From Pseudomonadota bacterium (GTDB lineage Bacteria > Pseudomonadota > Alphaproteobacteria > Sphingomonadales > Sphingomonadaceae), in contig JAEZCS010000022.1 in NCBI GenBank assembly GCA_023433445.1, positions 1-7,916 of the forward strand: 7,916 nucleotides of DNA. The letters run 5' to 3'. This document shows, piece after piece, positions 1 through 6,964 of this stretch (position 1 is its first letter; the number at the start of each line of letters is the position of its first letter). The translations under genes were made by a program, and so were the position numbers. Below the pieces are notes generated by a model that was given only the letters and a program-made list of their open reading frames with translations, did not search any database and had not been told where the DNA came from.

Positions 1-522
<522 letters not shown>

Positions 523-680
523 TGCTTCGATAAGAAGCGAGTCCCACCATCAATGACAGTGCTGGCAACAGCAATGCATCAGCGATGTGGTGATAAACCT
601 CAAGCCAGATAATGACTTGCTGACGCGTTTCTCAAGTGAAACGCTCATACCAAATATGTGCACGGCATCGATTAAAACCC

Positions 681-830
681 AAAGCGCAAGCTTCATTGCT
701 TGGTGACCATAGCGTCTGTGACCCACCCGATCCCATCCCGAACTCGGCCGTGAAACCAGTCTGCGCCGATGGTACTGTGGCTCAAGCCCCGGAAGAGTAG
801 GGCGTCGCCAGGCATTGAAGCTCGCGCTTT
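681..830 (+). other. pre-5S rRNA processing helix (inverted repeat flanking 5S)
   Basis: The 15 bases at 681-695 are the reverse complement of 816-830 except for one position. The arms sit directly outside 5S helix I (698-707 with 804-813), with only a 2-base junction on each side. The transcript can therefore form one nearly continuous helix of about 25 bp closing off the 5S rRNA. By analogy with rRNA maturation in other bacteria, this would be the substrate for the endonuclease that frees 5S from the precursor. Which enzyme cuts is not visible from the sequence. Confidence 0.7.
698..813 (+). rRNA. rrf: 5S ribosomal RNA
   Basis: This is the small RNA of the large ribosomal subunit. The conserved central block CCGATCCCATCCCGAACTCG is at 727-746, and the 3' block with GGAAGAGTAGG is at 791-801. 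The 5' end GCTTGGTGAC (698-707) pairs with the 3' end GTCGCCAGGC (804-813) to form helix I, which fixes the boundaries to within a base or two. The length of about 116 nt is normal for alphaproteobacteria. It lies about 175 nt after 23S in the usual rRNA operon order and looks intact. Confidence 0.95.
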
Positions 831-859
831 GAAAACAACAAAACCCATTCACATCTCAA

Positions 860-888
860 AAAAGGGCGGCCCATAAAGCCGCCCTTTT
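860..888 (+). terminator. intrinsic-terminator-like hairpin between 5S and tRNA-fMet
   Basis: A perfect 11-bp stem AAAAGGGCGGC (860-870) / GCCGCCCTTTT (878-888) encloses a 7-base loop. The last four stem bases are the T run. The structure reads as a terminator on both strands because the A4 and T4 tracts mirror each other. It lies 30 nt after the pre-5S helix and only 11 nt before the tRNA gene, an awkward place for a full terminator. It may act as a partial terminator or as a processing hairpin. Confidence 0.65.
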
Positions 889-899
889 ACCTTTGGTGG

Positions 900-976
<77 letters not shown>

Positions 977-994
977 AACACCATAAAACTACAA

Positions 995-1016
995 ACGCCG
1001 CCCCACGGGGCGGCGT
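995..1016. terminator. GC-rich hairpin after tRNA-fMet, likely terminator (best on - strand)
   Basis: The arms CGCCGCCCC (996-1004) and GGGGCGGCG (1007-1015) are perfect complements, extended by A995-T1016, and form a very stable stem with a tight loop. On the + strand no T run follows, so it could end the rRNA operon only as a stem or a processing point. On the - strand the stem is followed by a T-rich stretch (TTTGTAGTTTT). It therefore fits better as a terminator stopping leftward transcription before it runs antisense into the tRNA and rRNA genes. Confidence 0.5.
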
Positions 1017-1099
1017 GGTCGCTTGAAGACAAACAGCGCCAGATCGGCCACGTTCGCACGATCTCCGCCGCCGGATCGCGAGCGCTCCTTGCTCCCGCC

Positions 1100-1460
1100 G
1101 CCGTAAGATCTGGCATCGGCGATCCGCCCAGAGGCAACGGCCATGCCGCGCAGTGCCTTGTCGACCAGATTCTTGTGGAAGATCGCTCCAAGCAAGGCTG
1201 CCACCCCCCCCAACTCGCCTGATCGACACGCCCTCCGTGATGGTATGAAGGTCGATACCGTGACGGCTCAGCTTCTTTTTGCCTAGTCACGCAACCTCCC
1301 CACCGTCCCGTGCGATGCGATCGAGCGCCTCACACACGACGAGGCCGGCTTCACCAGCTTCGATCATGCACAGCGACTGTTTCAACCCTGCGCGGTTCCG
1401 TTTATCACATGATTCTTCCCGATCGTGGAAAGTAGCCACCACGGTCCCGTTCAGATAATC
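1100..1460 (-). pseudogene. serine site-specific recombinase (resolvase/invertase family), decayed fragment
   Basis: Serine recombinases use a Ser nucleophile to cut and rejoin DNA. Read leftward, the fragment begins with GTVVATFHD, continues with RAGLKQSLCMIEAGEAGLVV and then EALDRIARD, a form of the family's DRxxRD motif. It runs through an in-frame TGA (1287-1289) into KKLSRHGIDLHTITEG in the same frame. It then shifts frame at a run of eight G (C8 on +, 1204-1211) into LLGAIFHKNLVDKALRGMA and ARSYG, the region leading into the family's long C-terminal part. The N-terminal segment with the catalytic Ser and the whole C-terminal DNA-binding part are not found. A weak trace, DPAAEIVR in a third frame near 1060-1085, may be more of the same gene. 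Family assignment is from motif recognition and is good; function is lost. It is probably a relic of an element that integrated beside the tRNA gene. Confidence 0.75.
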
Positions 1461-1484
1461 CACCGCACTAGGCAGGAAGTTGTC

Positions 1485-1634
1485 TGATCTGGTTGGATGC
1501 CGCATATGGCGGTGTCACCGTTCTAGGGCCGGTGGTCGATAGCCCAGGCTGCTATGCGGGCGGACGGTGTTGTAATGTCGCCGTCATTTTTCGATCAGCA
1601 CTTCGGCCTCGGCGAGGCTGTGGGAGTTCGATAA
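1485..1634 (-). pseudogene. IS3-family transposase (OrfB/integrase core) C-terminal remnant
   Basis: Read leftward from about 1634, the frame gives SLAEAEVLIEK, a TGA stop at 1584-1586, then RRHYNTVRPHSSLGYRPPALER and a natural stop at 1515-1517. The YNTVRPHSSLGYRPP block is a hallmark of the C-terminal end of the DDE integrase domain in IS3-family OrfB. The internal TGA falls where the family usually has Trp (KWRRHYN), so TGG to TGA is the likely change. Nothing convincing of OrfB is found upstream of about 1634, so most of the element is gone. About 18 bases after the gene end, the + strand reads TGATCTGGTTGG at 1485-1496, which may be the terminal repeat of the element (IS3 elements commonly start with TG). 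That boundary is inference. Confidence 0.75.
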
Positions 1635-1715
1635 TGCCCGATATGTTCGACTTGGTGTTCCACTTGACGTGGTTCGGTAGGCTCACCGAGGGACATTACC
1701 GTTTGGACTGCGCCA
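1635..1715. other. non-coding stretch, no recognised feature
   Basis: This short stretch lies between the IS3 remnant and the stop codon of the HPt gene. Open frames cross it, but none resembles a known protein. A weak inverted repeat CGGTA...TACCG surrounds about 1675-1701 without a T run, so no convincing terminator for the leftward operon is visible here. Confidence 0.4.
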
Positions 1716-2006
1716 TCAATCGGGATCGCGGAGCACCTTGTCTATTTCTTCGGTGTATCGCTGATAAGCCATCTCAACATCTGCATGTTTCGCGATTTGG
1801 CTATCAAGCTGAGCTGCCGCATTGCCCAAACTAACGAAGCCCAGCGTCCCGGCTAATCCCGCAATCTTGTGAGCTGCCTGACCGATCCGACGAAGGTCAT
1901 TTTCGGTCAGGTTGCCCACTCGGCCAAGCTGCGCGCGCTCTTCGCGGCACCGAGTGAGGAACTTGCGCTTTACTGCGGCCATGCGGGCCATCGAATCCGG
2001 CGTCAC
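1716..2006 (-). CDS. HPt-domain histidine phosphotransfer protein
   Basis: This 96-residue cytoplasmic protein consists of a single HPt four-helix domain. The phosphorylation motif AAHKIAGLAGTLGF (about residues 44-57) puts the phosphate-accepting His at residue 46, with the small residues and LGF that usually follow it. HPt proteins shuttle phosphate between Asp residues of different receiver domains, so the likely partners are the receivers of the hybrid kinase and the stand-alone receiver encoded just upstream. The chosen start is GTG at 2006, which overlaps the stop of the response-regulator gene by 4 nt (GTGA), a sign of translational coupling. An ATG at 1991 (residue 6) is an alternative and keeps the whole domain. 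It is the last gene of the leftward operon; decayed mobile DNA follows. Confidence 0.85.
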   Translation of the reverse strand: MTPDSMARMAAVKRKFLTRCREERAQLGRVGNLTENDLRRIGQAAHKIAGLAGTLGFVSLGNAAAQLDSQIAKHADVEMAYQRYTEEIDKVLRDPD

Positions 2007-2368
2007 GGCAGGAATTCCCGAACCTTGGCGCTGAGCCCCATCGGGTCGAACGGCTTCGCGATCACGCCCGCCGCGCCCAAGGAAACCAGATGCTCGATAT
2101 CAGCGCGCGCGCTCCGGGCGGTGACGAATACCACCGGTATATGCGCGGTCTCCGGGTCTTCACGCAGTCGCGCCAGCGTGGCGGGCCCGTCCATGCCCGG
2201 CATCATGAAATCGAGCAGGATGAGCGCGGGTCGCCAGTTCGTCGCTGCTTCCAAAGCGGCCGGGCCACCGTCGCACAGCCGCACCTCAAATTCCGGGTCG
2301 AGGCTTAGCGCGATATCCACGACCTCGCGAATATCCTCTTCGTCATCCACATAAAGCACGCGGATCAT
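2003..2368 (-). CDS. single-domain response regulator (stand-alone REC)
   Basis: This is a 121-residue CheY-like receiver without an output domain. The acid pair is D8-D9 (VLYVDDEED), the phospho-acceptor is D53 (LILLDFMMPGMDG), the switch residue is T83 (VFVTA) and the conserved lysine is K105 (AKPF), so it should be phosphorylatable. The start is ATG at 2366-2368, because a strong ribosome site GGAGGTGA lies just upstream inside the end of the kinase gene. A longer reading to 2404 would lie within the kinase frame without such a site. The kinase stop is only 2 nt upstream, and the HPt gene overlaps the 3' end by 4 nt. With no output domain it must act by protein contact or as a phosphate sink or relay; which of these applies cannot be read from the sequence. 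Confidence 0.93.
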   Translation of the reverse strand: MIRVLYVDDEEDIREVVDIALSLDPEFEVRLCDGGPAALEAATNWRPALILLDFMMPGMDGPATLARLREDPETAHIPVVFVTARSARADIEHLVSLGAAGVIAKPFDPMGLSAKVREFLP

Positions 2369-2381
2369 GGTCACCTCCCTC
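2369..2381 (-). promoter_or_regulatory. strong ribosome binding site deciding the response-regulator start
   Basis: On the - strand the sequence GGAGGTGACC runs directly into ATG at 2368. It overlaps the stop codon of the kinase gene (TGA at 2371-2373). This is a near-perfect Shine-Dalgarno match. It argues for the 121-residue start and for coupled but strong translation of the receiver, possibly at a higher level than the kinase. Confidence 0.75.
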
Positions 2382-4842
2382 CTTCGGGGCTGGTCTGCCG
2401 CCACAAACGCTCGACTGTCGCCACCAGATTGTCGATCGACGTCCGTGATTTGGTAAGGAATGCCTGGACGCTCGCCGCTGCCTCATTGTCCGCGTCCTGC
2501 GCGGAAAAGATGATGACCGGTATCGGCCCGGCTGCCTTCAGGTCCGGGAGCAGGAGCGAACCGGGTCCGTCGGTCAGGCCTAGGTCCAATATCGCCAGGT
2601 CGAATGGCTGGCGTTCCAGGGCCGCACGCGCTTCTCGCACGCTGGTGACGGATGTCAGCTCGACCTGATCCTCCAGCGCCGTGGCGATCAGGCGAAGGAC
2701 GTCGGGATCATCGTCGACATGCAGGATACGCGGCTTGCCGGCGCGCTGCCCGCCGAACAGCGCGCGCTGGACTGCCTCCAGCATCTGGTCCGCGAGCAAG
2801 GGCTTTTCCAGCCAATCCATGATCGGCAACGCCTCTGCCTCCACTGAACCGGCCCGGCTGTGGGCAGAGATCACGAGGATCGGCGGATGGGACACGTGTT
2901 GCAATGCGCGCAGCGAACGGACGAGTGAAATACCATCGCCATCCGGCAGGTCGAAGTCTACGAGGATCAGCCGATAGTTGCGCGCTCCTACCGCCGCCAA
3001 TGCAGCGGACCCGTCATGCACGACATCGCACAGGAAGCCGGCTTTCGCCAATAGCTCCTGCATATCCAACGAAGTCTGCCGATCCCCCTCGCAAATAAGG
3101 ATGCGGCCCTCTTCCTCCGGCTTGTCCGGCGCCGTCGCGGGCAGGTCGATGTGAAAACGAGTGCCGACGCCTGTTTCCGTATCGAAGCTGACGCTACCGC
3201 CCAGCCGGGTCACCATCTCTCGAACGATGCTGAGCCCCAATCCAGTGCCGCCCTTGGCCCGGCTGTCCGAACTGTCCGCTTGCGCGAAACGGCTGAAAAC
3301 CCGGTCCCGGAAATCTTCGTCGATGCCGGGGCCATGATCGCAGATGCTGATCCTGTGCGCCGTTCCTGACGCTTGCAGGACAATCTCGACCACCGCTCCC
3401 TCCGGGGAGAATTTGACAGCGTTGGAAATCAGGTTGGTGATGATCTGCATCAGCCGGTCCGGGTCGGCCCAGACATAGGCCTGTCGGCCGTCGACCTTCA
3501 TTTCCAGGCTGATCTGATACCGATCGGCAAAGCCGCGATTGGCCTCGATCGCCTGCTTCAGAAAATGCGAAAGCTCGATCCGCTGGTTCTTGAAGGCCAT
3601 CCGGCCGCTGTCGATCTTCTCCAGGTCCAATATGTCGTTGATCAGGCGGACGAGCCGCTCGGCGTTGCTGTGCGCGATCGTGATCAGCCGCTGCGCACGG
3701 TCGCTCAATTCACCACCCGCGCCTCCCGCCAAAAGACCAAGGGACCCGGCGATGGACGTAAGGGGCGTCCGCAATTCATGGCTGACGCTGGCGACGAATT
3801 CGGATTTGATCCGCTCGACCCGCTTGCGCTCGCTGATGTCGCGAACCACCGCAACATAATGGGTCCCGTCCTTCAGTTCGACAGAGGTTATCGCAACGTC
3901 GCAAGGGAAGGTCGTCCCGTCCTTGCGGCGGCCGGGTATCTCCTGAATATGTCCCGGATCGCCCTCGCGCAGATTCATGCTGCGCAGATAGGCTGCGGCT
4001 TGCCCCGACGGGGGTTGGTTTGCAAACAGCATGCCGACGTCCCGCCGCAGCAGGTCGCCATCTTCATAGCCGAAAATCCGCGCGCCTGCCCGGTTTACGC
4101 CCTCTATGCTTCCGCTGGGATTGAGGATGAGGATGCCGTCCATGGCCGCGTCCAGAATGGCCTTGCGGCGGCGGGACACGTCGTCGAGCCGCGCGAGGGC
4201 TGCGCCCCTGGCTCTCAGCGTCCGCAAAATGACGATCCCGGCGATGCAAAGCAATATCGCCAGAAAGCCGAGCAGCGAAAAGGCGCGGGCACGCAACTGC
4301 TTCTGGGTCTTTTCCGAAAGTGCCGATGTTTCCGCGAGTTGCCGGGCTTCGATCGCTTGCTGCCGGTTGATTTCCGTGCGCAGGCGATCCATCAGCAGCT
4401 TGCCGCGCCCGCTCAACACCATGTCCAGCGCCTCATCCCTGCCGCCACGCGCGTTTGAGGATATGGCCTGTTGAACGAAGGCCAGCTTTTCACGGGAGAG
4501 CTTCCTGAGGGCGTCGAGGCTCCTCTGCTCCTCCGCTGACGTCGTTAGCGCCTGAAGACGTTTGAAAGTCATCGGAATTGCGTGGCGAGCGGCCTGGTAA
4601 GGTTCCAGGAACTCGGGGCGATTAGTCAGCAAATAACCGCGCTGGCCAGTCTCGACATCCTGATGTTGGGACAGCACCTCCTGCATCAACGACCTGCGGT
4701 CATAGGATCGGTTGACCTCAAGGCGCAGCTGCGCGGCACTGTCCGCCTGCGCCATTAGGATGATGCCGACCGCCAATATGATGACCGGGATGGCAACGGC
4801 CACTATCACAAGAATGATTTGTCGAAGACCGAAGACGGGCAT
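2371..4842 (-). CDS. membrane hybrid histidine kinase, CHASE3-PAS-HisKA-HATPase-REC-REC
   Basis: This 823-residue sensor kinase has a transmembrane helix at about 7-31, then a periplasmic CHASE3 domain at about 35-175 with the typical DVETGQRGYLLT (62-73), and a second transmembrane helix at about 187-206. A PAS domain spans about 225-340 and ends in VAVVRDISERK. The HisKA domain has H355 in SHELRTP. The ATPase has N474 (N box), DHGPG at 502-506 (G1) and GGTGLGLS at 531-538 (G2). Two receivers follow. REC1 (about 580-695) has D629, S659 and K680, but its acid pair is E585-G586. REC2 (about 705-815) is complete, with D710/D711, D753, S780 and K798. CHASE3 senses an unknown extracytoplasmic signal. 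The start at 4842 has GGAG about 10 nt upstream and lies 26 nt after the BcsS-like gene. The kinase should pass phosphate through its receivers to the HPt protein encoded two genes downstream. Confidence 0.95.
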   Translation of the reverse strand: MPVFGLRQIILVIVAVAIPVIILAVGIILMAQADSAAQLRLEVNRSYDRRSLMQEVLSQHQDVETGQRGYLLTNRPEFLEPYQAARHAIPMTFKRLQALTTSAEEQRSLDALRKLSREKLAFVQQAISSNARGGRDEALDMVLSGRGKLLMDRLRTEINRQQAIEARQLAETSALSEKTQKQLRARAFSLLGFLAILLCIAGIVILRTLRARGAALARLDDVSRRRKAILDAAMDGILILNPSGSIEGVNRAGARIFGYEDGDLLRRDVGMLFANQPPSGQAAAYLRSMNLREGDPGHIQEIPGRRKDGTTFPCDVAITSVELKDGTHYVAVVRDISERKRVERIKSEFVASVSHELRTPLTSIAGSLGLLAGGAGGELSDRAQRLITIAHSNAERLVRLINDILDLEKIDSGRMAFKNQRIELSHFLKQAIEANRGFADRYQISLEMKVDGRQAYVWADPDRLMQIITNLISNAVKFSPEGAVVEIVLQASGTAHRISICDHGPGIDEDFRDRVFSRFAQADSSDSRAKGGTGLGLSIVREMVTRLGGSVSFDTETGVGTRFHIDLPATAPDKPEEEGRILICEGDRQTSLDMQELLAKAGFLCDVVHDGSAALAAVGARNYRLILVDFDLPDGDGISLVRSLRALQHVSHPPILVISAHSRAGSVEAEALPIMDWLEKPLLADQMLEAVQRALFGGQRAGKPRILHVDDDPDVLRLIATALEDQVELTSVTSVREARAALERQPFDLAILDLGLTDGPGSLLLPDLKAAGPIPVIIFSAQDADNEAAASVQAFLTKSRTSIDNLVATVERLWRQTSPEGGR

Positions 4843-4868
4843 CGGCGGCGATCTCCGGCGTGTCGCGC

Positions 4869-5558
4869 TTAAAAGACCTGGCTAAGGCCTATGGACATGT
4901 ACGGCCGGGCATTGCGGCCTTTTTGTTCGGTCGCGCCCGCTGAAAGCTGCCCCGTCCAGCCGCCCCCGATCGCGGTCGATATATAGCCGCCCAGGCCGCC
5001 GCGCTTATAGGTCGGGTCTCCCTGCAGGATGGCTTCCAGGCCCAATCGCGTGTCGCTGTGCCTGCTAACCGCTTGGGTGAGGCGAAGCTGCGCCATGTAG
5101 CTGTCATTGCGTATGCCCCAGCTTCCAAGCCAGCCGAGCCGCAGACGATCGCCCAATACCCCGTCCGTCTGGACGCCGACATCCCATCGCGAACCTTGCA
5201 GCTTGTTGCTCGGATCATTGGGGTCAAGGTCGGTCCTCGTAAAGCGCGGCCCTGCACCGATATTCGCCCAGCCCCAGGATCCTGAAGTCTGATAGACCAG
5301 AGCGGCTTCCGCGCCGATATATGTGGCCTCGATCCGTTCGCTGGTGCGGTAGCGGTATGTCCCGCCATTCACGCCTGCGCGAACCGCAAGCCCGTGACCG
5401 AGCGAGTTGCCGGGAAGCGAGATCAGGCCCCCGCCATATCCTCCCGCTCCGTCGCCTACCGAACCGCCCGCGTAGATCACACCCCGGTCCTGCGCCAACG
5501 CGGCCTGTCCCGAGAGGGCTGAAGCGGCGAGGAGGGCCAGAAAGCGAAGTGAAATCAT
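4869..5558 (-). CDS. bcsS: BcsS-family outer-membrane beta-barrel protein (cellulose biosynthesis BcsS-like)
   Basis: This is a 229-residue exported protein. Residues 1-22 form a signal peptide with a hydrophobic core (FLALLAASALSG) and an ALA|Q cleavage site. The mature part is rich in Gly and alternating aromatic/polar strands, for example GGSVGDGAGGYGGGLISLPG and SWGWANIGAGPRF, and ends in Phe (LSQVF), as outer-membrane beta-barrels usually do. The pattern and length match what I recall of the BcsS family, named for its association with alphaproteobacterial cellulose genes; its molecular role is poorly defined. No cellulose synthase gene is in the window, so a cellulose role here is not supported by context. 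It is the first gene of the leftward operon, 26 nt ahead of the hybrid kinase, which suggests an envelope component linked to that sensor. The ribosome site is weak (GGGA). Family call is by recognition only. Confidence 0.72.
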   Translation of the reverse strand: MISLRFLALLAASALSGQAALAQDRGVIYAGGSVGDGAGGYGGGLISLPGNSLGHGLAVRAGVNGGTYRYRTSERIEATYIGAEAALVYQTSGSWGWANIGAGPRFTRTDLDPNDPSNKLQGSRWDVGVQTDGVLGDRLRLGWLGSWGIRNDSYMAQLRLTQAVSRHSDTRLGLEAILQGDPTYKRGGLGGYISTAIGGGWTGQLSAGATEQKGRNARPYMSIGLSQVF

Positions 5559-5754
5559 TGGATTGTTTCCCGACGGCGAATTGTTGCCGCTGCATAACGT
5601 GCGACGGGGCGGAAGGGACAGACAAAAAACGGCGTTAACGCTCGATTTGCCGCATTTTCAGAAAATCTTTTGCGTTCAGAGCCTTCCGGTTCGGCGGCTT
5701 GGCCGTTACATGATGAATGTGGGGTGAGTTTGTTTTGAGAGACGCAGGAAGCGC
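5559..5754. promoter_or_regulatory. divergent promoter region between the kinase operon and the partner-switch genes
   Basis: This 196-bp gap separates two divergently transcribed units and must hold promoters for both. On the + strand, GGAAG (5611-5615), a 17-base spacer and CGTT (5633-5636) form a near match to the alphaproteobacterial EcfG stress-sigma consensus GGAAC-N16/17-CGTT. A 10-bp perfect palindrome GCGTTAACGC (5632-5641) covers the candidate -10 element and could be an operator. No good sigma-70 promoter was found by eye on either strand. The ribosome site for the rightward gene is AGGA at 5746-5749, 5 nt before ATG 5755. Confidence 0.45.
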
Positions 5755-6945
5755 ATGACGGCGGAGCACCCCCCGATCACCAGCCTCAACGTCCTCATCG
5801 TCGATGACGATGACCTGTTTCTTGAGGTGCTGGCGCTGGAGATGGAGGCGCTGAGCTGCTCGGTTCAGGTGGCAGGCGACGGTGCGGCCGCGCTCCGGCA
5901 GGTGCAATTGGCCCCGGTCGATGTCCTCATCACTGACTGGCAGATGCCAGGCATGGACGGGCTTGAGCTTGTGCGGCAGGTAAGAGCGGCGGCGGTCCAG
6001 AACCGCTTCCTCCATATCGTCATGATGACTGCGCGTGGCGACAGCAGCACGATCCGGGCGGCCACGCTTGCGGGTGTTGACGATTTCCTTTTCAAGCCGC
6101 TTGATCCGCTGCAACTGGAACTGGCGGTTGCTTCGGCCCGGCGCAACGTGCTGTTGCATCGCCGACTGGAGCGGCGGAACCGCCATTTGGCGCAGGCGCA
6201 TGACCGCATCCGATCGGCCTATCGCCATGTGCGCGCCGACCTGGAGGCCGCGGCTGCCCTGCATCACAAGCTGTTGCCCACTGACAGGGAAATGAATGGC
6301 GTGCGTATCGCCTGGGCGCATCAGCCAGCGATGAACATGAGCGGCGATACGCTCGGCGTGTCGCAGCAGGACAGCAAGATCCTGTTTTTCCTCGCCGACG
6401 TGCAGGGGCATGGGGTGCCTGCGGCCCTTGCATCCTTTCACCTGCATCACCGGCTGGTCCAACTTGCTCCCGGCGACCCGGCCACGCTGGCGTCCGCGAT
6501 CGAGCAGCTCAATCAAGAGATCGAGGCCCAGCCGAATGAAAATTATGCGACGCTGATCTGCGGACTGCTGTCACCTCAGGAAAGGCGCGCATGGATCATT
6601 CGTGCCGGCCATCCAGATCCGCTGATTGTTACAGCGGACGGCGTGTCCAGCTTGCATCTAAGTGGCAGTTTTCCGTTGGGCTGGTTCAGTGACGCCAGCT
6701 TCATCCCCGAAGAAATCATATTGGAGCCTGGTACGCGGCTCGTGCTCTTTTCCGATGGCGTGACGGAATGCGCTGACCGCGACGGCGCGCAGCTGGAGAT
6801 TGCGGGACTTGGCGAATTGCTGCGCGACGGGGCCGATGAGCCGCTGGACGGCATGGTCGATCGGGTGAAGGCCGCCGTCGCATCGCGGCGGGGCACGCGC
6901 GGCTTTGACGATGATATCTCGCTTCTCGCAATCGAAATGGCATAG
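5755..6945 (+). CDS. response regulator with SpoIIE/RsbU-type PP2C phosphatase output
   Basis: This 396-residue cytoplasmic protein has an N-terminal receiver (about 10-125) with acid pair D17/D18, phospho-acceptor D61 (TDWQMPGMDG), T92 and K114 (FKPLD), all intact. A charged helix at about 130-175 links it to a PP2C-like Ser phosphatase. Metal-binding motifs are SGD (D198), ADVQGHG (D215), SDG (D334) and DDDIS (D385-D387); AGHPDPL (284-290) is the usual core strand. Such proteins dephosphorylate a STAS-domain antagonist, and one is encoded 19 nt downstream. The receiver implies control by a phosphorelay, and the divergent kinase/HPt operon is the obvious candidate. The architecture resembles RssB/HsbR-type regulators of other proteobacteria, but it lacks the fused kinase domain of HsbR; here the kinase-like protein is separate. 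ATG 5755 has AGGA 5 nt upstream. Confidence 0.93.
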   Translation: MTAEHPPITSLNVLIVDDDDLFLEVLALEMEALSCSVQVAGDGAAALRQVQLAPVDVLITDWQMPGMDGLELVRQVRAAAVQNRFLHIVMMTARGDSSTIRAATLAGVDDFLFKPLDPLQLELAVASARRNVLLHRRLERRNRHLAQAHDRIRSAYRHVRADLEAAAALHHKLLPTDREMNGVRIAWAHQPAMNMSGDTLGVSQQDSKILFFLADVQGHGVPAALASFHLHHRLVQLAPGDPATLASAIEQLNQEIEAQPNENYATLICGLLSPQERRAWIIRAGHPDPLIVTADGVSSLHLSGSFPLGWFSDASFIPEEIILEPGTRLVLFSDGVTECADRDGAQLEIAGLGELLRDGADEPLDGMVDRVKAAVASRRGTRGFDDDISLLAIEMA

Positions 6946-6964
6946 GATAGACAAGGGTGAAGGA

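Noticed and set aside
1493..1834. A 113-residue + strand frame over the decay zone
   Set aside because: The opposite strand carries the recognisable IS3 remnant and the HPt 3' end; the + frame matches nothing and has no ribosome site.
3373..4458. A 361-residue open frame on the + strand inside the hybrid kinase
   Set aside because: It is fully antisense to conserved kinase domains, has no recognisable domain, and long antisense frames are expected in GC-rich coding DNA.
5559..5754. Sigma-70 promoters for the divergent genes
   Set aside because: TTG-type -35 candidates (for example near 5647 and 5699) have no acceptable -10 element at 16-18 bases on either strand, so none is called.
5635..6516. 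A 293-residue - strand frame opposite the phosphatase gene
   Set aside because: It mirrors the conserved REC-PP2C gene, is rich in Arg/His/Gln as antisense frames are, and shows no family signature.
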